Shown: positions 22,233-34,407, counted from the first letter of the stretch. The stretch: DNA of 64,000 bases from Keithomyces neogunnii (GCA_020975405.1 JAIOWQ010000003.1:2113001-2177000), one strand, 5' to 3'. A program made the numbers and translations. The notes: generated from the sequence alone by a model not told the origin.

Positions 22233-24231
22233 GGCGGCGGTCTTGTGCTCGGGTCAGCCAGTTCTCAAGGCAATGTGTGCTTTGGAACCGCGGAGTATTT
22301 GCCGCCAGCTCGCATTAGTTCGCGATCGATGCGCTTGGCGGAGGCAGCGGGAGACGTCGTGAGGTGAGATGTTGCTTGATTCGACGTCGTCCGAAGGGAT
22401 TGGAGATTCGTTCATCGAAATAAAAGATTTGTGGGGCGGCTCACACGTTCGACTCGGCGTCTGGCTGTTTTGCTGGGCGGGGCCGCAGCTCAAACTGCAC
22501 TGTAGCCTCCATGATTGATAAACAAAGCCAGCTTAGGCTGTCAAACGCAATGAAGGGATTTCCTTGGTGCGCATATGTCCATCTAGAATGGAAAGCTGAA
22601 AAGTGTTCGTTTTGCGTCTTGGCCGAGGTGGCTGCGTCTCAATGAGACTGATTGTTCAGATGGTCGACATTCACGAGTTGTCTGCCCTGGTGAGCTGCAC
22701 GTCCAAGCGCAAACTTAAACTAATTTCGTAGAAGCTGGATGCAACGCTGAGGTCAGGCATCCTGCAACTTAGTCCCATTCGGGCTATCCCGTTCCATGGC
22801 GGACAAAGTGACACAGACCTGACAGTCAAAACGCAAATCTTTGCGCCATTGCATCTTGTTCGTATAGCTTCCATTTAGAATGGGGGACTATCTGGAGTGG
22901 ACGTGCACAGAGACGACAGAGATCGTACCATGGCCAATGCGAGCGGCAAGCGGTAAGCGGCAATATGTAAAAGTCTCAACTGTGGCCCGGCCAGAGTCAA
23001 GGCCTGAGAGCAGATCTAGACTCCTGCTTGATGGAGCAAACCGCCAGGAACGGCCCTCTTCCCCAAGGGCATTGGGCATTGCGGTTTCATAGTTCATAGT
23101 CCCATCACAGGCAAGCCGAGCCAGGTGGTTGATTGGTGTCTGTCCCGTCTTCGCGTCTCTAGGCTGCCGTTGCAAGTCGTCGCAGTATTATTTTGTCTCA
23201 TGGTGCCAACTTTCATAAAACCAAGGTTAGCGCTATTAGCTAGTTGTGTGCCTGGTCATGAATCGCCGCGCAGTGGCAGCGGCCCGTCATGGTGCAATCT
23301 ATAATTTGTCCCCAAGTGCAACGTAGCGCCAACATGGGATATGCGCAGGTACACAATAGAGTTAGTCCGTCCAGACAATGTCGTTTGGTCAAGTGCCACG
23401 AGTACCAATCACGAGGCTGGCTGAATCCGCCAAGAGCAAAGGTCCAAAAACCGCTGAGAGGCGGCTGAATGGAACAACACGGCTAAATGTCCAGGCGGGA
23501 AAGCCGCGGGTCCTGACGTTTTTTTTTTTTTTTTGGATTTTTTTTTTCAATCAGGCCACCACCCGCAGAGCGTTCGGCGCTGCGGGCTATATGTACTTAT
23601 ATATCTAAATATATGTTCAGTGTGGGTGTGGCTGATCCAGTAGTTTGGGCTGGTTGAGTGCCTGCAGATAGAGTCTATGAAGACTATGCCTAATAGCGCC
23701 GGCGAGTTTGGTGGATGGGGGCCAACAGCCCCGATTCTATCGTGCTAAGTACAATATCGGGATTCTAGACTTTATCGGTCCCTGTCAAGCATTGATTCTT
23801 GTCATGGAGGCCACTGGGCCGGGCCAGAATCTGACTCGAAAAGTGCGACTTCAACGGCTCCGTCGGCAATTCCCGTCTCCAAGGATGATCAAGATGGTTT
23901 GTTTAGCTAATTGCTAACTGACCCCTCCCGCGCGCACATGGTTGCTATTATTGAGACACGATGTTGATTAATGCTCCGTACTCCGTACGCGGCGCAATGT
24001 CCAGACGATGGTCCGTGGTCCAGAGAAGGTGGTGTGCGCCATCTGGGACCTTTTTGTTGCCTTGACTGGTCCGTCCAGGTCCAGCAGGGCGGGAAGGCCT
24101 TGTTGAGCCGCCTGGGACAGAAAATACGCTCCTTGGCATGAACGCGGGTGTGCGCATGCTCACCCAAGGAGCAGTTTACCTAGCCATTTCGGGCCAAAGA
24201 CAGAGAAGAGCCTTCTTTGGGTGCCTCCTTG

Positions 24232-24290
24232 TGCCTCCATCTGCCTCCATCTGCCTCCATCTGCCTCCATCTGCCTCCATCTGCCTCCAT
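24232..24290 (+). repeat. 10-bp minisatellite (CTGCCTCCAT)n
   Basis: Five exact units in 24241-24290 plus a partial unit on the left. Intergenic. Confidence 0.9.
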
Positions 24291-24624
24291 CCTTTCTTTC
24301 CGCCGGCCGTGCTTGCAGATCAAGCCATGATTGATTGACATGAAGGGTGGGCGCTCCTTTTGTTCCCGTTGTGGCGGTCAGATATATTCATTGCACGGCG
24401 CACTAGCATTTGACGGCTCAAGAGTTCCCGGTTGCGCGTTTTGGAGGGGGGGGGGCGGGGACATTGGCTCCGTTTTGTGGACAAGGTTCCGAGGTGACAT
24501 TATGACCGGGTTCCCAAGAGTTGAAGAGGCATGGAGGTCAATCTGGTCCATGTCGGTTGTGTGAGGATGAATGCCGAGCATCCCGCCATCCAGTGATCTG
24601 AGTGGCCCAGGGGGGAGGGCGCCT

Positions 24625-24860
24625 TGGTAAAGTACCTGGGTACTCACCAGACAGCATGTAACTCCGTACTTAAGTACTTACGTGCGTACTTTGCCAGACA
24701 GCACTTATATCCAGTACTCCGTTACCCCGTACGGTCTATGGTGCGCCGCAAACCACACTGGAGGCTTCATTCCCTAAAGTAAAGTAAGTACCTACCAGAC
24801 TTTGTTACTCAAGTACTCAAGTACTTAAAGTAAGTAGCAAGTAGGTACTTGTACGGCCAG
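24625..24860. repeat. GTACTTAAGTAC-type palindromic cluster
   Basis: Dense run of GTACTT/AAGTAC half-sites in both orientations, including ACTTAAGTACTTACG near 24668 and TCAAGTACTCAAGTACTTAA near 24810. Confidence 0.6.
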
Positions 24861-26099
24861 CGTGCTCCCTGTAATCATGGGAGGACCAAGTTCTCACTCT
24901 CCAAGGGACTCGCTGGGGTTGCCTCGACAGGGGACGCACCAGTGGCTGTGGATCGATCACTAATACCGTCAGCCATGTGCTGTAACTGGTCCCTTAGCTT
25001 CACCTGGCCTGCACCCCTCCAGCAACTATCATCCGCCTATCTCATCCCAGCGTGCCTCGTTCAAGCTCGGGTTGAGTCTGGCCCCGTCACCCGTAACCCC
25101 ATGAATGGTAGCCCCTCCCAGCACATTGTGTCTGCTAGTCGTGCCTGCCGAAGCCTAAAATGGTTGCAGTTGGATGTGGCGCCTTCCTTCTTCCACATCT
25201 TGTGCTCTTCACCCAAGCTTCTAGCTCCAGCATCCGGTTGCCAGTCTCCAAGAAGCCTCGCCGTCTCTAGTTCTCCATTCCTCTTGTCGCCTTGTACATG
25301 CTCCAACCCCGAGCAAGTTGCCTTCTGGCCCTCGGCCTCAAAGTTTGACCATTTGTTTCAAATGCTCTCCAGAACGTCGACCTTTATATTTGAAATCTTG
25401 GGAACCCCATCCATTTGATTCACGGCATCCAAGGAAGCAGGAATTTGTCATTTTCCCCCATCAGACTTGGGCCAACAAACACATGTAGTATTCCCGATTC
25501 GGCAGCTCAGAAACTTCAACTTCTATTTCTAACAATTCCTGGAATTGTATCAAACGAACACGCCCTTTGCTTTATTGGCATCCCCAGGCATGGTCTGGGT
25601 TCTGATTCACCACATCAGAGCACAAGAGCTTGTCGTGGCCTCCAGGAAATCCTGGGACCTTTACTGACCATTGCTGACCTTTACTGAACTGAGGCCGTTT
25701 CCACTCGCGAATCTTGAACCTTGCTAGCACGTCTCTCGTCGGTAGAAGACCTCGGACTTTGCCAGCTGCGGCCTATCATACTCAACAGTCCAAGCATTCT
25801 AATTGATTTGTCGGATAAAAAGCCAGGGCTCGCCAGCCAACCATCACCAGTGCAAAGGTAGCCCTTCACTCGGCGTGGCTGACATTACGCATCTGGCGCT
25901 GCCCCAAGGCACCAAGACTTGCATGCTGATCTCACTGCCAGGGATTGTCGGCGTTCCCTTCTACCAGCAGCCTCTGCCAGCTTGATCTTTCCGCGCCGGC
26001 ATTGCTTCCGTGCAACTTCCTGACACCAAGCAGGACCTTGAAGTCGCCGAGGGCCGCGGAATCGTGGAAGATTTGATTACACGGCGACAGTTGCTCGCC

Positions 26100-28218
26100 A
26101 TGCCTGACTCGGCACAGTTGCTACAGAATCCCGCCAAACTAAAATCTGACGAAATCTATCCCCATGCAGACCACGGCGCAAGCTCGACAGCGAAGAATGG
26201 ATTCAATATCAATTCGGAAGGCCAGCCAGTGAAGCGTGGACGGCGAAGTAATCCGAAAGTCAAGACAGGCTGTTCCAACTGCAAGTAAGTCATGCCGTTC
26301 TCGCTTTTTATAGGGCAACTGTAAATTGTTGTCGCATGGACCAAGTCGTTAATTGTACCAAACTCACCCCCACAGACTAAGGCGCATCAAGTGCGATGAG
26401 CTACGACCAGCCTGTACTCAATGCGTTCGGAGCAGCAAGGCTTGCACTGGGTATCCTCCGCCTCCTCGAAGCTCTATGCCGCTTGCCGATATCAGAATTG
26501 CACCCAAACCCATGTTGTCGATTCGGCCTCAAGCAGCATTCGCAGCAGGCCCTTCTAGCATCGTCAAGCCAACAGTATTGCCACCCCGCCGAGCCAATCG
26601 GCGCAAACGGCAGCCGCTAGTTGCACAGCATGCCCTGATAGCTGCTGTGACCACTCCGTCACTGCAACAGCAGCCTTCGAGCAGTCTGGGCCTACAGCAA
26701 GGCGAGGACCTGTATTTCGAACTATTTCGTGACCAGACTGCTTCCAAGCTATCGGGATACTTTGAGTCCAACTTCTGGGCCCAGCGTGTACTACAAGAAT
26801 GTCACACCGAGCCTTCCATCCGCCATTCAGTCGTTGCCCTTGGTGCTTTATACAAAACCTTGGAGCAAACATTTTACATGAGTGGTATCAACTCAGAGAA
26901 CAGAGAATTCTATGTGGGCCCATTGATGTCGCATTGGCAGGTTGCCATTAAGCAGTACTCGGATGCAATGAAATCGATCATGCTTCTCGATGGACAGAGT
27001 CTACGGTCGTTTAGAACGCGGCTCGTGGCCAGCATTCTTTTGGCCTGCTTCGATTCCTTCATTGGGGACCACAAGCAGGCCATAGTCCAAATTCAGACAG
27101 GTCTTGGCCTGCTGGAAAAACTTCAGACTTTCTATCCCAACCACCGAACACCAGGGCCAGGAGGATACATTGAGAATGACGTGCTCACAATCTTCACTCG
27201 ATTAGCCATTCAAGCCAAATCGTACGACATGGCATTTCACTTTCCTCAGCCCTATGTCATTCGGCTAGCATCACAACAAGCACAATCGGGTGGCTCATCG
27301 CCCATGTCATCGTCGGATCTCGGTTCACCTGGATCTCCGCCCAGCATGCCCGTTCCTGCCCAATTCGACTCTTTGCAAGAAGCCCGCGCAGCCTCGGACA
27401 GACTGTGCGAGAGGTTGCTCAAATTCATTGAGAGACTGCAGATTGCGAAAAACAACAAGAGCAACGTACTGCCTGCCTCGTGGAGGCAGTATGGCATGGA
27501 TTTGAAGACAGAACTGGATGCTTGGGCGGTCGCTTTTGAGCACATATTTCAATCTCGCCTAGATCCATGGGTTAGCAACACTGACAAGTCGGGCATTTCT
27601 GCGCTGAAAATGTTTCAAATCAACGGCAACATTTTGTTCCTGATGATGTTTTGCGACGCAGAAGTACAATTTGATGGTTTCTTACCACACTTCAAGGCCA
27701 TTGTCGATCTCGGTTGGGAGGTGGTTAGTGCCGATGTATCCAGGGCTGCTGAAGAGCAAAGATTGCACAGCAACAATGGCCAGATTCAGCACAACACCAA
27801 GGGCGCGTTCAGAGCTGGTAAATTCAACACAGCTCAAATCCAACCAAGCTTTTCGGCAGATCTTGGAATTGTACCACCTCTGTTCGTCGTAGCAACCAAG
27901 TGCCGCGAACCTAGGATCCGACGGCAGGCCATCCAGTTGTTACGCAGCAGTGCGAGAAGAGAGGGCATGTGGGACAGCGAGCTGGCAGCCAAGATTGGTC
28001 TCTGGGTTATGCAAATCGAGGAATCGGATGCTGCGCCCTCGCCATATTGGGATGAAATGGTGCTGCCGATGAAGCCGATTCCCGAAGAGAAGAGAGTCAT
28101 GGTCAAGTCTGTTGATTTTGATCTTCGAGCCCGTTCGGCCGACCTTCGCGTGGGTACGAGGGCTGTGCATGAAGGATCTCATGATGATAGGGTACGAGCG
28201 ACCAGAATTACGTGGTAG
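26100..28218 (+). CDS. Zn2Cys6 fungal transcription factor
   Basis: Nuclear sequence-specific regulator; target genes unknown. Two exons, 26100-26284 and 26376-28218, 675 residues. The intron splits the zinc cluster, and splicing restores C-x2-C-x6-C-x6-C-x2-C spacing with the sixth Cys in KACTGY (residues about 58-85; basic loop KLRRIKCDE). The motif is preceded by a basic KRGRRSNPKVKTG stretch and followed by a linker with a further PPRRANRRKR nuclear signal. The rest is the usual C-terminal regulatory region (residues about 140-640, FELFRDQT..FWAQRVLQ..SIRHSVVALGALY), found in factors that carry only the DUF3468-like regulatory half. No metabolic genes adjoin it, so a cluster-specific role is not indicated. 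The start at 26100 is the first ATG in frame; an extra upstream exon cannot be excluded. Confidence 0.9.
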
Positions 28219-28644
28219 CCAGGCCACAGCCTCGACTAGCCCTGAGAAGAAGTACTCTGAGTCTAGGTTTCAAGGCGTTGTTGGTTTGGAAACGGCGTCT
28301 ATTACGATTTCACGATATCCACAGGGTTCGGGTGTTTGTTGATTTAAAAGAGTGGCTTGAAAAAGAAGGCATCTTTCATAGAGAATTGCATCGATGAAAG
28401 GTCGAGCAAGGTTCCTTGTTCATAGTTTACGTCCCAATAATGTGCTCTGTGGCTGGCCTGCGTCAATGATGTTGTGCCCGAATTCGATTCCATTTCTAAC
28501 CCATATCATTCGAATTAATTTTCCGCATAAACATGACTGGAAATCCAAGGTCGCTAAAGATGCCCATCAACCAAAATCAGCCCGTCAGTAACCCCAAACA
28601 CCCCATGATCCAAGGAGTAAAACAAACGGGGAAAAAAAAAGGGT
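28219..28644. other. Convergent 3' region
   Basis: About 430 bp between two convergent genes, the Zn2Cys6 factor and the Dsc1/Tul1-like gene. It should hold both 3' UTRs. No gene seen. Confidence 0.6.
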
Positions 28645-31152
28645 TCAAATAGGTGGCAACTCCTCTCGGCATATAGGACATTGTAACCTGAACCTCAACC
28701 AGCTCTCCAGGCAAGCCGTGTGGAAGATGTGCCTGCAGGGCGTCACCATGTACATTCTCCTGGCAAACACGCTTGCCACGGTGGACTCTTCCTCGCCGGC
28801 CTTGACGACGGGCACTTCGAGAACTTCCCTGCAAATGGCACAATCTATAGCTCGGACACGGCTCTTTTCGCCGGTGGGGGAGACTCTGTCCAGGCTATTT
28901 TGCTCATCGGGGACGACGAGACCGATTGGCAAGCCGCCTGCCTCGATGTTATCCTCGCGCAGAACGGGGTGGTAGTCCCAGGCGTCAGGGGTCCAGGACA
29001 GCGGGATGCCGAATCTAGGGCCGACGACCTGCTGGGCGGCCAGGACGACGACTTGGATCCAGACCCATGCCGAGAGGAAGATGAAGGCAGGGAAGTCGGT
29101 GGTTGCATAGAGGAAGTTGTCGCGCTTGACCCAAAAGTATGCAATGGGGAGGAGGCGCAGGATGGACTGGCCAACGACAAAGGGCCATGCGAGCGCGCGG
29201 CGACAGTTGCGCGCCGTGTTGCGGTAGATTTGCGGCATCCACATGGATAGGTAGATGAATGCGCAGGCGTTGAGGAATATGGATCGCGGGCGGGGGTACC
29301 ACGTCGATGAAGAGATGGCGAGGAAGGAGACGCATAGGGAGAAGAGGATAAATCTACCGACAATGGCTTGGAACGTTGGCGTTTCGGGAACCGGCGGGTT
29401 GCCACTGGCGGCGAGGATGGGCATGGCGGACGCTGCGGCGGCGATTTCGGCGGACATGTCTTGGTCTGAGGGGACGATGATGGGCGTTTCGACACGGTGG
29501 GAGGCGGTTACCGGGCCCGGGAGGACGCCCGTGGTTGTGACTGCTGCCGGGACGGGAGTTGGCGAGACAGAGTTGTTGGAGGACGTGGTTGAGGGTGTCT
29601 GGTCGCGTCGGCTGCGACTTTCGGGCAGTTGAACCTCGTAAATCTTTGCCAAGAAGCTCCCTCCAATGGTCATGCTCAGAAACGAGGCGAACATGAGCGC
29701 CAGCGTGGGCAGAAAGGTTGCCGCGGCCGAGGATACCCAGGTTGCCGCCGCGGTAAAAGTCATGCCGTCCACAATCAGCATGGCACTGACGGTGCCAAAA
29801 CTGATTCTACCCATGGTGGACGGTGTAAAGGACTCCTTCATTTGGTCTCGAAGAAGACGCACTTGGCCAAAGACTACGAGGGCATAGAGCAAAATCCACG
29901 TCTTGATCTGGTGGGTTTGGACTTCCTTCTTCATGCCGACGAGATGATCGGTTTCGCTTGGCGGGTAGTCTGGCGGGCCCTTGGTTTCGAGGAAGAATGA
30001 GCAGTCTGGGGAGTATACGACGGCAGACATCTTGAGCTTGGGTATCCGCGGAATAGGCGCACCCACGGGATGTTGGAGCTCCGACTCTATAGCATTGATG
30101 ATTCTTCCTCCCCTAGCTGCAAGAGCGCCATGGGTTTCTTCTCCGTCGGGGTCTGGCTTTGTGGGGATTGGCGGGTGAACTTGGGCGTACATGATGTATT
30201 CGCAGTGTGGCGAGGGATAGGCCGTATACAGGGGATTTTCAATGTCGGAATTCCACGGCATTCGCTGGTCCAGGTAGACGTGCTTCTCCTTGCGGCGGAT
30301 AACTCTGGCCAGCGTCGTGTTCAACAGCATCTGGCTCGACTGGAAGAAGTCTGGGCCCGGCGAGAGGTGCGGCAAGGCGAAGATGCCTTCGAATTTCTCA
30401 CTCGTCGTCGTCATGAGGATGACGCCCTGTGCTGGCCAATGCACGCCCCAGAGCTTCATCTCCCAATTTAGGCCGGAACCCGTCGTGTCTTCGACAGTGG
30501 CTGTCCCTCTCAAGCTGCGAATGGTTCCCCCGGACAAGGGCTTCATGTCCAAGGGCAGCTGCACGTAATGGCTGAGCGTCTTGTTGCCGTTGAGACGGAG
30601 CATCATTCTCCCAGTGTGGCCAGTCACGTTCCTCGCCCACTCGGTCTTGTGTCCCATCCACACCACCTCGGGGACGCTCCTGGTCAAGTTGTAGCTGTCG
30701 TATCCGCGAGGGACAGAGCCTGGGTTGCGGACCCAGTCCCCATGTACGGTCCCCGATGCATTTGTCCACATTGCGTCACCCTGGGCCGTATCCCACAGGG
30801 GGTAGCCATAAACGGGCGGGACGGCATGCCGGCTCAACTTGAGTCCCTTTTGTCTGAAAGCCTCTAGGTCGCTCCATGCCAGTCCGTCTTGTTCTCTGAA
30901 CCCCGTCAGATTCAAGTACTTTGGTCCAACAAGCTCTCCATTGTCCAATGTCTTGCTCGTGGGGGCAAAGTCACCCCATGACGTGCCATTCAGCACATTG
31001 AGCGCATCTCGGTAGCGCGCAAGACGATCGACGGCCAGGTCGGACAAGGCAAGCGACGACTGATTTCGGTAGTCGCTGTCCGGGAAGAGAACCCAGATGA
31101 GGAAGAGAATGAAGAGAAAGGCGCCCGCCGGGTTCTGCGCAGGAGGAGGCAT
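28645..31152 (-). CDS. Dsc complex RING E3 ubiquitin ligase (Dsc1/Tul1-like)
   Basis: Golgi/endosomal membrane E3 ligase. In fission yeast and Aspergillus the Dsc complex ubiquitinates membrane proteins and is needed for SREBP cleavage and low-oxygen growth; in budding yeast Tul1 sorts membrane proteins. Single exon, 835 residues, ATG 31152. An N-terminal signal anchor (FLFILFLIWVLF, residues 11-23) is followed by a large lumenal domain with several N-glycosylation sequons (NGTSW, NLTGF, NASG, NLTRS). About seven hydrophobic segments follow between residues 430 and 740, interrupted by a Ser/Thr/Pro loop. The C-terminal RING-H2 is C-x2-C..C-x-H-x2-H-x2-C-x10-C-x2-C (CAICREV..PCRHIFHTAC..CPIC, residues about 770-832), with all ligands present. 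Divergent from the HSBP1 gene across 0.6 kb. Confidence 0.93.
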   Translation of the reverse strand: MPPPAQNPAGAFLFILFLIWVLFPDSDYRNQSSLALSDLAVDRLARYRDALNVLNGTSWGDFAPTSKTLDNGELVGPKYLNLTGFREQDGLAWSDLEAFRQKGLKLSRHAVPPVYGYPLWDTAQGDAMWTNASGTVHGDWVRNPGSVPRGYDSYNLTRSVPEVVWMGHKTEWARNVTGHTGRMMLRLNGNKTLSHYVQLPLDMKPLSGGTIRSLRGTATVEDTTGSGLNWEMKLWGVHWPAQGVILMTTTSEKFEGIFALPHLSPGPDFFQSSQMLLNTTLARVIRRKEKHVYLDQRMPWNSDIENPLYTAYPSPHCEYIMYAQVHPPIPTKPDPDGEETHGALAARGGRIINAIESELQHPVGAPIPRIPKLKMSAVVYSPDCSFFLETKGPPDYPPSETDHLVGMKKEVQTHQIKTWILLYALVVFGQVRLLRDQMKESFTPSTMGRISFGTVSAMLIVDGMTFTAAATWVSSAAATFLPTLALMFASFLSMTIGGSFLAKIYEVQLPESRSRRDQTPSTTSSNNSVSPTPVPAAVTTTGVLPGPVTASHRVETPIIVPSDQDMSAEIAAAASAMPILAASGNPPVPETPTFQAIVGRFILFSLCVSFLAISSSTWYPRPRSIFLNACAFIYLSMWMPQIYRNTARNCRRALAWPFVVGQSILRLLPIAYFWVKRDNFLYATTDFPAFIFLSAWVWIQVVVLAAQQVVGPRFGIPLSWTPDAWDYHPVLREDNIEAGGLPIGLVVPDEQNSLDRVSPTGEKSRVRAIDCAICREVLEVPVVKAGEEESTVASVFARRMYMVTPCRHIFHTACLESWLRFRLQCPICREELPPI

Positions 31153-31755
31153 GGTTGGATGATAGGTGACGTCGTCTCAGACGGGCGTTGGGAGGAAGCG
31201 CCTTGTGCTACCTCGCCACCATTATCAAGTAGTGCGACGGAAGACGTGCGGTTAGCAGATTGCGACGACGCCGGAGACGAGGAGGCGCCCAGGGGACAGA
31301 CGGCGCACGATTCGGGAGGCAAGAGGCAAGAGTTGCCATGGGGGGTTGGAAGGGTTGGAAGGGTTGGAAGGGTTGGAAGGGTTGGAAGGGTTGGAAGGGT
31401 TGGAAGGGTTGAAAGTGTTGGAAGGGTAGAAGTGCTCAGAAGGCGTCAACCAGACAGCACCAACAGCTTGCATGCAGGAGCCGTGGGCTTTGTCTGTGGC
31501 GCCGACTCAAGCCACTGACAACACCACGGCAGGCAGGCTCCAAGCTCCACACCTGCAATACAGGCGCCAAGTCCACCCATGCAGCCAACACGAGACTCTC
31601 TACCAGACTCAACCAGACTCAATCAGACTCAACACACTCCAGACGTGCCTCACCACCAGGTGGCCTTGCCGACGGGCCGCAGTCGACCTTCAAATCCTAT
31701 AGAGTCAAGAACTCGCCTCCAACGCCGCATTAATCTTCCTTTGCTCCCCCACACC
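31153..31755. promoter_or_regulatory. Shared divergent promoter with minisatellite
   Basis: 603 bp between the Dsc1/Tul1-like gene (-) and HSBP1 (+). It contains the 9-bp minisatellite at 31346-31426, about 200 bp from the first gene's ATG. No classical heat-shock element array was noticed by eye. Confidence 0.6.
31346..31426 (+). repeat. 9-bp minisatellite (TTGGAAGGG)n
   Basis: About nine tandem units, the eighth degenerate (TTGAAAGTG), inside the divergent promoter. Confidence 0.9.
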
Positions 31756-32102
31756 ATGTCCGAAGCAGAGCCCAGCTCCAGTGTCGACAAAGCCACGGTG
31801 CGTCACCCCTTGGCCATCTCAGTCCCCATCCTAACCACAGGTGCAAATAGTCACCTGATAACTCCAGCGCCGATGTTGCCGTCGCCGTGGAGGACTTGTT
31901 AAACACACTATCCAACAAGTTTGCGAGCGTGTCATCTGAGATTTTTGCCAAAAGTGAGTTCGCCATCATGTGCATGCACCCAATTCTACACAGTCAGTTG
32001 TTGATACAATGTAAAACAGTGGACGAGATGTCGCGCAGATTAGACAATCTAGAGGCCGCTCTGCAAGAGAGCACGGCCAAGGAAGGCTCGACGAAATCTT
32101 GA
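31756..32102 (+). CDS. Heat shock factor-binding protein 1 (HSBP1) homologue
   Basis: Small coiled-coil protein; in animals it binds HSF1 trimers and dampens the heat-shock response, and it is also related to a WASH-complex assembly factor. Its fungal role is little known. Three small exons: 31756-31797, 31851-31953, 32020-32102, giving 75 residues, the family length. Splicing places AVEDLLNTLSNKFASVS next to MDEMSRRLDNLEAAL, matching the heptad pattern of the family (V..L..L..KF..MS..I..RIDDMSSRIDDLE). The intron-1 acceptor at 31850 (TAG) is preferred over the CAG ten bases earlier because only it keeps the frame open. The gene is easily missed because no exon exceeds 103 bp. Confidence 0.87.
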
Positions 32103-32379
32103 GTGCTTTTGGTGCTCGTTTTTCCGTTCGAATTTCATGAAACTCAAGCATCAGTGTGGCACAGTGCCTATTGCCATTTTCTTATCTCTTCAATGCCAAT
32201 ACCGCAATCCATTTTGCAAGGCTTTTATGTACCTAATCAAGTTCACTGACATGCGTGTACTTTTGTTGTACAAGCAGCCCAAGGATGCTTTGATCCGCTC
32301 CATCTGTGAGCCGCATACTACCAGCTACCATGCCATGATTCCCTGTCCCTTCCCTGTCCCGTCAACATTCTCTCAGCAA

Positions 32380-33566
32380 CTAGAGCTCGTCCTTGATCTC
32401 CTCGGCCTTGTCGGCAGCCTTTTCGGCGAAGCGACGCAGAACGTTGGTCTTGCTCTGAATCTCGTCTCGCTTAGACGGGGCCATGCCTCCCTTTTCCAGG
32501 ATGCCCTCGAGCCTAGAGAGCTCCTTGGCAACATAGTTGTCGCTCTTGCTCAGCTTATCGAACACACGAATATAGTACTTGGCGTAGGCGTACTTGGCGT
32601 CGTCGTTGAACTTGTCCACCGCCTTCTTAACTTCGGCAACAATGTCCTCCAATTTGGCCCCGCCTGTGAACCTGGCGACCAGCTTGTCAAGGGCATCAAT
32701 GGTCCCAGCAAGACGGTCCAGGCCGCCGCCGACAACACGGTGAGTGCCAGTCTTCTCATTGACGTAATCGATGAAGGCTTGCTCAGTGCGAGCGCCGGAA
32801 TAGTCCACGCCTTCCTTGCTACCAGCAGCGAACCACTTGATGGTGGGGAATGAAGTGACTCCCTGCTCCTTGGTAACAGCTTTGCTGTTGGGAGACTCGG
32901 CATCTACCTTTGCAATGACAACACTGCCCTCGCTGACAAAATCAGCGGCAAGGCTCTCCCAGGTAGGCGCCAGGTTTTTGCAATCTGAGCATGACATTGT
33001 TAGCAAGGTCCCGAAACCCCTGTGCCGCCGGGCAGATGAATAAAACACTTACGTCCGCACCAAGGGGCCGTGAATGCAACGAGCACGTTCTTGTCGCTTC
33101 CAATGGTCTCGGCAAAGCTCTTGTCAGTCAGCATAACAACCTCGCTAGGCATCTCCTGCTTCTTCTTGGGCTTCGCGCCAGACTTTTCGGTCAAGAAGCT
33201 GCTCAGGCTCTCGAGATCTCGGCCAGACTTGTAGTCCTCGGGCTTGTCCGACTTTCCATCAAAGTACTTGAGGGTAGGGAACCCCTGGATTCCAAAACGC
33301 TTGCCCAATTCCCGTTCGGCATCGGCATCAACTTTGGCAATCTGGATCTTATCCTTGGCATGCTCGAAGGACTGAGCGAGCTCCTCGTACACGGGGGCCA
33401 AGGTCTTGCAGTGCCCGCACCAAGGGGCAAAGAATTCGACGAGGGTAGGCTTTCCCGATTTCAGGACCACCTTGTCGAAATTGGAGGGCGTGAGGTCAAT
33501 CACGGCCGACCCGGCTGCCACAACGGCAGCCATGGTGGCGAGCACTAAGCTCTTGATTCCGACCAT
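32380..33566 (-). CDS. Protein disulfide isomerase, TigA/ERp38 type
   Basis: ER-lumen oxidoreductase that forms and isomerises disulfides in secreted proteins. Two exons, 33053-33566 and 32380-32984; 372 residues. Start ATG 33566 opens a signal peptide (MVGIKSLVLATMAAVVAAGSA). Two thioredoxin domains follow: the first has APWCGHCKTLAP (about residue 50), the second APWCG-HCKNLAP (about 170), whose CGHC active site is split by the intron. The C-terminal helical part (about 250-370) is the ERp29c-like D domain that distinguishes this fungal group from classical four-domain PDI. It ends in KDEL, an ER-retrieval signal. All active-site cysteines are present. Induction by the unfolded protein response is known for the family; no element was verified here. 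Confidence 0.95.
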
Positions 33567-34407
33567 TGAGGGCAATGTTCTAGCTGTCGACGTCGGCAAT
33601 GATTCAGATGGCACGACACTTTTGAGAGTTTGCGCTTGCACGGTCAGAAGGTAGTGCACTTGAGGGTGGATTCAAGGTATACGTGGCTGAATGGCTGGCA
33701 ATTGGTTTGGTTGCTTAGAAATGAAATGTTGTCGAGATGCCAGCTGTGTTGAAACACCAACAAGCTGCCCCACGTAAGCTCTCCCTCCTGAAGGGAGTGG
33801 AGCCAACAGTCGTCCATCAGTCATCATCATCACGTGAAGATTAGGCACATGTGAGAATTGGAATCTGACAAGTGCTGGAAACGAGCTGCCTATCCTCCCT
33901 CGCGTTGCTCTCGTGAGATGATGTTTGAGCAGTGTACACTCTTCACTTTTGGGATGGCGATGCGACCTGGCAAGAATTCGTGGTTGGCTGGTTTTAGCAG
34001 CGTCACTGGTACCTCGCTAGCACCCAACCCAACAGTCCCACAACCTTAATCCCGAGTACCCAAGTAGTTGCAGGATTTCAGCCTTCGTCACAAAGTCTTG
34101 TACGGAATTATTGATTTATTTTTATTGCTGATTCCCCCCTGCATGCTCATCTATAGTACAAAGATCAAGACAATGGGTAGAAGCAAAGTGGAGATCTCCA
34201 GGTCCAATCCTGTGAATATACAAAGAGCTCTTTTGGCTCAGTAACACGGTATTTCGTACACTCTACACTTCATTTTCCACCAGCCACTTCACTTTTAGAT
34301 CTTCCGCGCTGCCATTCCCTGTAACTTTTGGTGCCAGTGGATCCACATTTGGTTGTGGTGGTGATACCTCCCCCCTCTCCTACATCGTCGCTCAACAGCG
34401 AGCCTTC
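33567..34407. other. Intergenic region, PDI promoter and EF-Tu 3' flank
   Basis: 840 bp with no supported gene between the PDI start and the mitochondrial EF-Tu stop. Confidence 0.6.

Larger units (their letters stand above)
22233..26099. other. Gene-poor stretch, 3.9 kb
   Basis: No supported gene on either strand. Holds a T-rich tract (23519-23548), a 10-bp minisatellite (24232-24290), and GTACTTAAGTAC-type palindromes (24625-24860). The right end (about 24.9-26.1 kb) is the probable promoter and 5' leader of the Zn2Cys6 factor. A 189-codon open frame there (24849-25418) has no motif. Confidence 0.5.
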
